Below are positions 43,194-51,400 of a stretch of 64,000 bases of DNA, piece by piece. Under the pieces are notes generated by a model, which was given only the letters and a program-made list of their open reading frames with translations, was not told the origin of the DNA and made no database searches. The DNA comes from Legionella feeleii (lineage in GTDB: Bacteria > Pseudomonadota > Gammaproteobacteria > Legionellales > Legionellaceae): positions 1-64,000 of the forward strand of contig NZ_LNYB01000081.1 of the NCBI RefSeq assembly GCF_001467625.1, given 5' to 3'. The stretch's first letter is position 1. Every line of letters starts with the position of its first letter. The position numbers were made by a program, and so were the translations under genes.

Positions 43194-44495
43194 ATGCAAG
43201 ACAATAGCCGTATGAAAGGCGAATTGCTATTAAGAAAGAATTTTTTGTTCTTTAAATCGTTTGAAACGATAAGAACACTAATCCTTATTAAAAATATTTT
43301 GGCTTTATACGGTGACAATATTAATGCCATGCATCATTTATCAACCGGCGAAAAACCGGAGTTAGTTAACCCATCTATTGCCATTTACAACTCCAATGAC
43401 TTTTCTTTTCATTTTTCTGATAAAGTCACTGCATTTTTTGCAACAACCGAGCCATTTGATGTTGTTAAATATAATAAATATTTATCCGACCTTTTAGACA
43501 GGCAATTGAGGGAAATTTTTGGATCAGCTGTAGTTACAGTACCTTATATACCAATGAGTAAGGAATTCGAACAAATAATTCATGCACTACAGGCGTTTCA
43601 AACCACGACTACTAGCAATCCTTTCCACAACTATAAAATCATAATTGTCAGCGAAAAAAACTATGTTGAGCTAGAGGAAATACCAGAAAAAGTAGTTTAC
43701 CTTTTTTTAGAAAAAGAAGGGAGGTACCAAGCTAAATTCTCATTAGCTGGTCAAAGAGTAGCTACCTCTTTTTATCAATCTACGGGTAGTGAATTGATCG
43801 ATGAGTTTGCTTTTTCTCTGGATGCAGCGGATATTGTTCTCGATTATGCTCTGAATGAGCGAGAGCGCGTTGTTGAAGCTGTGATCACCAGAGACCAAAT
43901 TACTAATTTGGTGGAGCATATCGACTGTGGGACTTTGGCCACGAATATTTTCAATTTATTAGCCGACTCGAAGAGGGAACTTGACACAGCAGGAAATCAT
44001 CTCGATTTTTCCTATTTACTGGAAACGTTGAATTCAACCCGGGATGAAGGAATCCCATTTTTCAATGTTGATGGCTTTGCAGGCCACGTCTTTACCATCC
44101 TGCCCGTCAATGATGAAATCGGCACTTCCGAGTATTGTATATTGCAATCAAATACTGCCAACGAATTACACCGGCATCATGCCTATAACGGTAAACAATG
44201 GGTTGAAAATAATAAAAGCGAACACGTTTATACCTTGGAAGCGCTCGTTAATCTGTTTAATGAATTTTATTCTGTGGATACTAAAGACGACCGAAAAATT
44301 GCAATCTACGAAGAACTTTTTTCATTGGCGCCCCTCAGTAAGGAGGAAAAGAAAGCCATTTTATCGAAAATTGAATCAGCACCCATCCATATTTATTTAT
44401 GCCATTATCAACCCCAAACCGTTTCCCATAAAATTTCCACCAGGTTATTGGACGTTCAGCCGGCTATAACTAATATCTTGGTTGTAGGCTATTAA
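43194..44495 (+). CDS. orphan with papain-like Cys/His pattern, candidate effector, 433 aa
   Basis: No family match is known to me. The second half has the spacing of a papain-like fold: a Cys at an N-cap of a helix (IDCGTLATNIF, Cys245), a His before a strand (GFAGHVFTI, His298), and ILQSN with Gln318/Asn320 on the next strand. The first 240 residues are mixed alpha/beta. There is no signal peptide. The Cys-His-Asn order suggests a cysteine protease or transglutaminase-like enzyme. The ATG has no strong ribosome-binding site, and a second ATG at 43212 is possible. Confidence 0.62.
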   Translation: MQDNSRMKGELLLRKNFLFFKSFETIRTLILIKNILALYGDNINAMHHLSTGEKPELVNPSIAIYNSNDFSFHFSDKVTAFFATTEPFDVVKYNKYLSDLLDRQLREIFGSAVVTVPYIPMSKEFEQIIHALQAFQTTTTSNPFHNYKIIIVSEKNYVELEEIPEKVVYLFLEKEGRYQAKFSLAGQRVATSFYQSTGSELIDEFAFSLDAADIVLDYALNERERVVEAVITRDQITNLVEHIDCGTLATNIFNLLADSKRELDTAGNHLDFSYLLETLNSTRDEGIPFFNVDGFAGHVFTILPVNDEIGTSEYCILQSNTANELHRHHAYNGKQWVENNKSEHVYTLEALVNLFNEFYSVDTKDDRKIAIYEELFSLAPLSKEEKKAILSKIESAPIHIYLCHYQPQTVSHKISTRLLDVQPAITNILVVGY

Positions 44496-44644
44496 GGAAG
44501 GCATTTAGCTCACGGCAACTATAGATAAGGAACCATCGTTTATGATGCACGCTCAAAGCTTCATGGCCTAATTGATTCTGAACACCAAAATACTAGATCA
44601 GGAATGGGCAATTAGGGTTACAATAACCACTAACTATTGGCTGT

Positions 44645-45571
44645 ATGGAGATGACGGTGACGAAGACCCCTGAGGGATTTGCTGAACAGCAAATTCTGAA
44701 AATCTCGATAGGTATGACCTTTTTTTTATCAATCACAGGGATCGTATTCGGCCTTCTATCTGGCTCATTGGCGATTGTGTTTGACGGCATGTTTGACATG
44801 ATTGATGCCTTCATGTCCATACTTGCTTTACTGGTTACCCGCCTTCTGACTAGTGAAGGCAATCGCCGCTTTCAATATGGCTATTGGCATGTTGAACCGA
44901 TGGTTCTGGTTTTTAATGGCAGCATTCTTATCCTGCTTTCGGCTTATGCACTAATCAACGCCATTGGCAGCTTCTTATCGGGTGGTCGCGAATTAAATTT
45001 TGATCTGGCTTTTTTTATTGCCTTATTAATGGCTGCTTTATCCATGTATATGTATTTTTATGTGCGCAAAAAAAACCAAATTGTTAATTCTGAATTTTTA
45101 AGACTCGACGCCCATAGCTGGCTTATGTCCGGCACCATTTCATTATCCCTTTTAATTGCATTTGGTATTGCTACTTTTATGGATGGGGGGCGATACCAGT
45201 ACCTTACTCCTTACGTTGATCCACTCGTGTTAGCCGTCCTTTCCATCTTTTTAATTTTTGTGCCCATGTCCACAGTAGCTAACGCCATGCGCGATATATT
45301 TCTCATCGCCCCTTTTGGGCTTGATGAAAAGGTAAGGCTTTTTCTAGATCAACTGGTTTTACGGTATGGCTTTAAAACTTACGCCAGTTATGTAGCCAAA
45401 ATAGGCCGTGCACAATTTATTGAAATACATATTGTTGTGCCTGCTAATTACCCTATCTCGAGTGTTGAGGAATTAGATGGGATTCGGCGCGAAATAGCAG
45501 ATGCTATGGGTGGAGATAGCCCACAACGCTGGATAACAATCGCCTTTACTACCAATGAAAATTGGATTTAA
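44645..45571 (+). CDS. cation diffusion facilitator family transporter
   Basis: A CDF/cation-efflux protein of 308 aa with about six membrane helices. The metal-site helix reads FDGMFDMIDAFMS near residue 45 with conserved Asp pairs, and the helix V site is LRLDAHSWLMSG. The cytoplasmic C-terminal domain ends the protein. Members exchange Zn2+, Fe2+ or Mn2+ for protons. It is 72 bp upstream of the MATE gene on the same strand and may share its promoter. Confidence 0.87.
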   Translation: MEMTVTKTPEGFAEQQILKISIGMTFFLSITGIVFGLLSGSLAIVFDGMFDMIDAFMSILALLVTRLLTSEGNRRFQYGYWHVEPMVLVFNGSILILLSAYALINAIGSFLSGGRELNFDLAFFIALLMAALSMYMYFYVRKKNQIVNSEFLRLDAHSWLMSGTISLSLLIAFGIATFMDGGRYQYLTPYVDPLVLAVLSIFLIFVPMSTVANAMRDIFLIAPFGLDEKVRLFLDQLVLRYGFKTYASYVAKIGRAQFIEIHIVVPANYPISSVEELDGIRREIADAMGGDSPQRWITIAFTTNENWI

Positions 45572-45643
45572 GCAATCCTTATAACCGTCGCTACGCTGCA
45601 CTGGTACCGAACCGTTAGCATCCAACTGCTCAGGAGGTAAAGT

Positions 45644-46996
45644 ATGTGGTCGAAGATCCTTAAAAATGATTTCTATCCTTTGCTTAAGTTGGCATCCCCA
45701 CTTGTCATATCGGGTCTGGTCAGTGCATCCATAGGATTTTTTGAAACCGTATTTCTCGCTCATTTAAGTCACGAGGCAATGGCCGCTGGCGCTCTCGTTA
45801 GTTGGCTCTTTGGTGTTTTTGTTGTCATCATCTACGGAACTCTGGGTTCTATTAATGTTTTGATAGCACACATGCATGGGGCACAAGATCGGGATGGAGT
45901 GGCCAAAGTTGTTCGCGATGGGCTACTACTGGCAGTGTTGCTTTCTATTCCGGCCATCTTTTTATTTTGGAACATGGCACCACTATTTCTATTCTTCGGA
46001 CAAAAGCCCTCATTGGCTTTGCTGGCAGAACCTTATTTACACGCATTGACCTGGGGACTATTACCTACTTTTATCGTTGTCGCGCTCTTTGAGTTTATTA
46101 TCGGCCTGGGGCATGGCCGTGTGGTGATGTTATTTACCACCTTATCCGTTTTGCTGGCCTTATTTTTTAGCTTTTCTCTCATTTTTGGACAATTCGGCAT
46201 GCCCGCTTTAGGCATTGCTGGTGCTGGTTGGGGGACCACTATCAGTTACTGGATCATGGCTTTCATTCTATCGACCTACGTCCTGGTAAATAAACGTTAC
46301 CAAGTTTATTTTAGCCCTGTCTTTACCCGCGAAAAGCCTGCTTTTATTTGGGAATTATTGAAAGTTGGATTCCCCATGGGCGTGATGTACTGCTTTGAAG
46401 TTGGCTTTTTCTTTGCCTTAACCTTGATCATGGGTTCCCTAAGCCCGCAATTACTCGCTGCCAACCAAATTGCCTTGCAATATATGGGGACACTCATGAG
46501 TGTTATTTTTTCTGTTGCCCAGGCGGTAACCGTTCGTATGGGACATCTAATTGGAGCCAATGAAATTGTTGCCGCAAAGCATGCCAATTACGCAGGTCTT
46601 TGCCTTTCAGTCAGCTTTATGAGTTTATTTGCTATCATTTATTGGCTATGGCCGAACCTATTAATTGCCATTGATTTGGATGTCAAAAACCCGCAAAACG
46701 CCCTCATAATCAATTACACAAAACAATTATTTGCAGTGAGTGCTGTATTTCAATTATTAGAAGCAACACGAATCACCTTATTTGGCGCTTTACGTGCTTT
46801 AAAAGATACCCATTTTACCTTAATTACTTCGATCATTAGCTTCTGGGGTATCGCCTTACCTGTTGGGTACTTACTGGCAACCCGATTCAATTTCGGTGGC
46901 GTTGGCCTATGGTCTGGAATGGCAATAGGGGCTGGGTTCAGTATGTCTTTGTTGCTATGGCGTTTTAACAAAAAAATAAAGGTGAGAATGGCTTGA
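45644..46996 (+). CDS. MATE family efflux transporter
   Basis: A 450-aa, twelve-helix exporter of the multidrug and toxin extrusion family, driven by Na+ or H+. It shows the N-terminal APLVISGLVSA-like helix, the internal repeat of two six-helix bundles and IALQYMGTLMSVIFSVAQA in the second half, in the position of the conserved MATE helix 8. CAGGAGG is an ideal ribosome-binding site. Substrate unknown. Confidence 0.9.
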   Translation: MWSKILKNDFYPLLKLASPLVISGLVSASIGFFETVFLAHLSHEAMAAGALVSWLFGVFVVIIYGTLGSINVLIAHMHGAQDRDGVAKVVRDGLLLAVLLSIPAIFLFWNMAPLFLFFGQKPSLALLAEPYLHALTWGLLPTFIVVALFEFIIGLGHGRVVMLFTTLSVLLALFFSFSLIFGQFGMPALGIAGAGWGTTISYWIMAFILSTYVLVNKRYQVYFSPVFTREKPAFIWELLKVGFPMGVMYCFEVGFFFALTLIMGSLSPQLLAANQIALQYMGTLMSVIFSVAQAVTVRMGHLIGANEIVAAKHANYAGLCLSVSFMSLFAIIYWLWPNLLIAIDLDVKNPQNALIINYTKQLFAVSAVFQLLEATRITLFGALRALKDTHFTLITSIISFWGIALPVGYLLATRFNFGGVGLWSGMAIGAGFSMSLLLWRFNKKIKVRMA

Positions 46997-47039
46997 GAAA
47001 ACTGGTTATACTTCACAACACCCTTTTTTATGATGTCAA

Positions 47040-47531
47040 ATGGACAAATTCGAGAAAATTATTCTGACCGAGTTAGCTGGTGAGCGTGTATTGCAGGTTA
47101 CCAGTAAATTAGCTGCAGAAGGTGTTATTCAACAGCGTGATAACTTCTGTTATTTAAAAATCAATGATGACTATATTCACCATACTCATCCCTTCCTGAA
47201 TGAATATGGCGTCATTGAAAAACCGGCCTATTTTATCCCACCTGACGATGTTGGCGCTCATATTTCCATTATTTATCCGGAAGAAGATAATGTGCCGCAA
47301 ACAATAGTCGGACAAATCCATTCTTTTTCAATTTGCGGATTACTGAAAGCTCAGTATGGCTCAAGAGAGTATTTTGCCCTTGCGGTGAGTTCGCCTTCCC
47401 TAACAGCTTTTCGCCAAACACATCATCTGGCAGAAAAACCAACATTTAAGGGCCAGGAAATTTTTTTCCACATTACGATTGGCGTCAGGGATTGTTTTGA
47501 AAATACGATTAACACGCCTTCGAGAAAATAA
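47040..47531 (+). CDS. putative 2H phosphoesterase-like protein, 163 aa
   Basis: Two HxS/T motifs, the signature of the 2H superfamily, are seen: AHISIIY (His74, Ser76) and FHITIGV (His144, Thr146), about 70 residues apart and each on a predicted strand. The family hydrolyses or ligates 2',5' and cyclic phosphodiesters in RNA or nucleotides. The N-terminal part is unlike known members, so the assignment rests on motifs and spacing. There is no signal peptide; cytoplasmic or translocated. Confidence 0.55.
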   Translation: MDKFEKIILTELAGERVLQVTSKLAAEGVIQQRDNFCYLKINDDYIHHTHPFLNEYGVIEKPAYFIPPDDVGAHISIIYPEEDNVPQTIVGQIHSFSICGLLKAQYGSREYFALAVSSPSLTAFRQTHHLAEKPTFKGQEIFFHITIGVRDCFENTINTPSRK

Positions 47532-47669
47532 AATGGTCAAAAATATCTTAGGGTTAGCTAGAAAATTACGAATATTTACTTACCTTAACTGACTAATAAT
47601 TCCCTAACCTGTATTATTTTGTTATAATAAGCACTCCAAAAGTCTACTTAATCAAAAAAGTACTTTTTT

Positions 47670-47813
47670 ATGCAAACCGAACGACATGAACAAATAGCTA
47701 AAATCGCTGCTAACTTCGCTACCTTGCAGGTAGAAGAAGCGCGTTCGGCCAATTCCACCTCTGATGAAATCGCCAGCCAGTTGAAAACCGAACTGGGTTG
47801 TCCCGCTGCCTAA
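47670..47813 (+). pseudogene. orphan 47-codon tail of a giant-protein paralogue
   Basis: The frame reads MQTERHEQIAKIAANF and ends GCPAA. It is closely similar, in protein and DNA, to the last 47 residues of the 1142-aa and 2382-aa proteins downstream (MQTERHKQIDKIAS). The sequence just before the ATG (CTTTTTT) also resembles theirs, but the membrane helix is absent. It is best explained as the remaining end of a deleted tandem copy. It could still be translated, though no good ribosome-binding site is seen. Confidence 0.6.
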
Positions 47814-47897
47814 CCTTTTTATTTTTTACATTTAAAAGAACCCGCACATAAAAAAGTATTGTGGGTGCGCTAAATTAATCGATAATTTGAGGTTTTT

Positions 47898-50800
47898 GTG
47901 GCTAATTTAATCCCTGAAGAATTATATCATTTACTCGTCGAAAAACAGGCTCTCATTCAAGACCCTATTGTGGTACCACACAATTACTCAAGTCTTAAGA
48001 CACAAACGATTCAGCAAGAACTTCGTGATGAAATTGAAGCGTTAATAAAACTCTTTGGAGAAGGGTTAGAGACTTTTCGCCAGGGTTTTTTAGACCGTTG
48101 TAAACACCGTGCTGAACAAAATGCCGGTACTTGTTTAAGCCTGTTTGCAATGCCTGATGGGGAATGCAATCAATTGTATTGGCAAATTGCCGAATGTCTA
48201 TTTGAGCCCAAGACCATGGGAGACATGTTGCGGCTGTTGCTTCCTGATAACACCATGTTGATTAGCTATGAAGTAACGGAGGAAAATCGCCAACAGTCTC
48301 TGCGCGAACGCGTAAAAAATCCAGTTTTTCATTTTGAAGCAAAAAATCTTGCCTGTTTAACCCAAGAACCTTCTCGTACTGCCTTGAGCCAATTTGCGGT
48401 AAGCGGCGGCCAGCTTTTTGATGTGACAGATCTCGTGCAATGGGAGTTTACTACCCATACCAAATTCTTTAACAGCTTCTCCCAACAATATCCAGAGTTA
48501 GCTGAAGCCCTCTATCAGCATAATGAAGCATTTAAAAAACTACGCCAACATTTATTGGCAGTAAGCAAAGGTCAATCACCACGAGAAGTGATTAAAGAAT
48601 TCATCCAGCAGCTTCTTTTAGGCGGTGAAACCTTAACCGGGGAAGCCTATGCCAGTCTTGAGGCACAAACAGCGGTAACCGATTTCTTTGGCTATTTGGA
48701 ATCGCTTCCTGACTCCCTGAAAGAGGGGCTATTAGAGTTAGAAACACCGTCTGACATTTCATTAGACTACGTGTGTGAGCATTTAAAAGCTGAAAACTGT
48801 GTGGAGCAGGCTGCTGCCTATTTACAAGAAATTTTAAATAACAAGGAGAATGCAGCTACTCTGGATACCAGACCGGATTTATCGCCCGAACAATTACAGG
48901 GTATTCACAAGTCCTATGGTAAGTCTCATGCTTTATCTTCAGTAAGTGATAGCCCAACAGCACTCCCACTAAACTATCTTAAGAAAAACCTGGAAGCATT
49001 GGTTATTGACGATATGCATGTCCTTTTAGATCTGCTCCTTGCCTTTCCTCCAGGCTATTACCCCATGTTATTCAAATATGCACAAATTTCCTGCGATGCC
49101 ACGTCACTGGGAGACATGATGGCAAGTGGGATTTTTTTAGGTGAGCAACTAACTGCCCTTAATCAAGCCTTTATTGATAATATGGAAAAATGTGGTGGTT
49201 TTTCTGTCTGTTTGCAATTTGCTCTACACTATAACAATGATGAGTTAGTTAAACATCTTTTCTCTTTATTGGCTCAAAAAGAGCAGCCCGCTATTTTTCT
49301 CATTGAGCAATTAGGTGGTTTTTCTGAAAGCGTGCGAATAGCTATAGCTCACAAAAATTATGACTTACTCAAACTAATTCTCACTTCGTTACCCCTTGAG
49401 GAACGCCTGGCTGCACTCGTTGAAGCTAAACTCGCTGACGGCACCCCTATGTTGGCTTTCGCCACAGTTAGAATGCCATCACAATTCCATTGGATTTTGG
49501 AGTTGTTGCCCGAAGAGCATCGTCTAACTGCAATTACCCTCACAGCAGGAAACCCCACGGTTTTATACTTGACAGCAGATCCTGAAACCATAGCTACCAC
49601 ATTAAGCTTATTGCCTGAGAAAGATCGCCTAACTGCACTTAGAGCGGAGACAAGGGGAAAAAGTGGCTTATGGCGAGGAGCCTTTCGTATCGAAGTATTC
49701 AAAGTAATCTTGGCGCTGTTACCCCCGGCTGATCGCTTGAATGCCGTTACTGAAAGAATATTCTCCGACCAAAATGCCCTTGAAATAACTTTGAGCAGGG
49801 AAGCCTTTAAAGAAATATTGAATTTGTTGCCTGACATCGTCCCACCTCCGGCAAACCCGACTCACTCAACCAAGCAAAACAAACAAATTGTGACGCTTTA
49901 TAATCGTATCCGGGATTTAAGGAACTATGGCTTGGAGTTATATAGCCAGGTTTATTCTAGAGACGCTGAGACAGCGGGTAAACAAATCATTTGCATAGCA
50001 ATCAGTCTCGCCATGTTTGCCAACCATTTTATTAACGCACAAACCAATGTTGAACAACAAACTGCACAAAGAAATTTTCTGGGAGAGTTGCAGCAAAATA
50101 TACGTATGCATGAACAAACATTTTTGCAGCGTCTTCTCATCAATATTGTCATTAGCGCATTTGCTTATGCGCTATGCTTATCAAAAGAATTGGGGGCTTT
50201 AGTAGAAGACGGACTCTTCAATAGTGAACAGCTGGCTCATCTAAATGAGACTATTGTTACCAATATTGAACAAGCAGGTGGTATTTCCACGGGCCTGCGC
50301 TTTGCCCTAACTTACAAAAACCATGAGTTGTTAAGACTTATTTTACTTTCATTGGCCCCAGAAGAACGCTTGGCTGTAATCAACGAGAAAAGCAGTGAAG
50401 GCAAAAGTGTTTTACATTTTGCTGCACATGACCTAGAAGCGTTAAAAGCTATTTTAATGTTGCTGCCCGAATCCGATCGCCTGGCTGCCGTTAATCAAAA
50501 GGATAACAACGGTGATTCTGTACTCCATCTTAACCCAGGACCGTTAAAAACTATTTTAATGTTACTGCCCGAATCCGATCGCCAGGCTGCCATCAATGAA
50601 AAGAATAACAACTTCGGTTACTCTGTAATCCATCTTGCTGCCAATAATGCAGAATCGCTAACAGCTATTTTAACGTCGATACCCGAATCTGCTCGTTTAA
50701 CTCTAGTTAATGAAAAAGCCAACAATGGTCGCACTGCTCTTCATTCTGCCGCCAATAAACCAGAAACGTTAGAAGCTATATTGAACTTGTTACCCGAAAT

Positions 50801-51326
50801 GATGCCTCAGGCCAACCCAAACTACTCGGCCAAAAGGAACGAACAAATTTCAATGCTATATAGCAATATTAATCAATTAAGAAGCTACGGCCGAAAATTA
50901 TATAATCAAGTTAATGATAAAAAGGCTGAAACAGAGGGTGAAAAAGCCGTTTGTTTAGCACTTACTCTTAATTATTTCGCCAACAAATTCATGAATACCC
51001 AAAACAATGAAGAACGACAAATCGCGCAAGAAGCATTTCAAAAAGAGCTGAAGCAAGGCATTCTCGATATGCACCACCGCGCACGTTGGAAACCTGTTCT
51101 CGCCAATATTATCATTGCAGCCACAGGCATTGGTCTGCTGGTCATTTTTGGGAAACTCTACTTAACCAAAAGCGCCTTTTTTATGCAAACCGAACGGCAT
51201 AAGCAAATAGATAAAATCGCCAGTCACTTTACTGCGTTGCTAACAGAAGAAGCGCCTTCGACTAATTCCACCGCCGATGAAATCGTCAGTCTCTTAAAAA
51301 CCAGTTTGAGTGGACCATCTGCTTAA
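47898..51326 (+). CDS. ankyrin-like repeat membrane protein, 1142 aa, candidate effector
   Basis: The start is GTG with GAGG eight bases upstream. Residues 1-400 form the family's N-terminal module (EGLETFRQGFLDRC, CLSLFAMPDGECNQLYW, REVIKEFIQQLLLGGETLTG). Residues about 480-650 hold four degenerate ankyrin-like units, 655-770 a decayed copy of the C-terminal domain including a former membrane helix, and 790-960 four clearer units (LPESDRLAAVNQK, HFAAHDLEAL). The C-terminal 170 residues carry a helix-rich domain, one membrane helix (about 1065-1087) and a charged tail. The internal relic suggests fusion of two genes. Dot/Icm export is inference. Confidence 0.78.
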   Translation: MANLIPEELYHLLVEKQALIQDPIVVPHNYSSLKTQTIQQELRDEIEALIKLFGEGLETFRQGFLDRCKHRAEQNAGTCLSLFAMPDGECNQLYWQIAECLFEPKTMGDMLRLLLPDNTMLISYEVTEENRQQSLRERVKNPVFHFEAKNLACLTQEPSRTALSQFAVSGGQLFDVTDLVQWEFTTHTKFFNSFSQQYPELAEALYQHNEAFKKLRQHLLAVSKGQSPREVIKEFIQQLLLGGETLTGEAYASLEAQTAVTDFFGYLESLPDSLKEGLLELETPSDISLDYVCEHLKAENCVEQAAAYLQEILNNKENAATLDTRPDLSPEQLQGIHKSYGKSHALSSVSDSPTALPLNYLKKNLEALVIDDMHVLLDLLLAFPPGYYPMLFKYAQISCDATSLGDMMASGIFLGEQLTALNQAFIDNMEKCGGFSVCLQFALHYNNDELVKHLFSLLAQKEQPAIFLIEQLGGFSESVRIAIAHKNYDLLKLILTSLPLEERLAALVEAKLADGTPMLAFATVRMPSQFHWILELLPEEHRLTAITLTAGNPTVLYLTADPETIATTLSLLPEKDRLTALRAETRGKSGLWRGAFRIEVFKVILALLPPADRLNAVTERIFSDQNALEITLSREAFKEILNLLPDIVPPPANPTHSTKQNKQIVTLYNRIRDLRNYGLELYSQVYSRDAETAGKQIICIAISLAMFANHFINAQTNVEQQTAQRNFLGELQQNIRMHEQTFLQRLLINIVISAFAYALCLSKELGALVEDGLFNSEQLAHLNETIVTNIEQAGGISTGLRFALTYKNHELLRLILLSLAPEERLAVINEKSSEGKSVLHFAAHDLEALKAILMLLPESDRLAAVNQKDNNGDSVLHLNPGPLKTILMLLPESDRQAAINEKNNNFGYSVIHLAANNAESLTAILTSIPESARLTLVNEKANNGRTALHSAANKPETLEAILNLLPEMMPQANPNYSAKRNEQISMLYSNINQLRSYGRKLYNQVNDKKAETEGEKAVCLALTLNYFANKFMNTQNNEERQIAQEAFQKELKQGILDMHHRARWKPVLANIIIAATGIGLLVIFGKLYLTKSAFFMQTERHKQIDKIASHFTALLTEEAPSTNSTADEIVSLLKTSLSGPSA

Positions 51327-51400
51327 GAGGTTATTTTTTTATTTACACTCGCAGTAAAAAACTGCCGGGGCACTCAACTAATCAATAATTTGAGGTTTTT

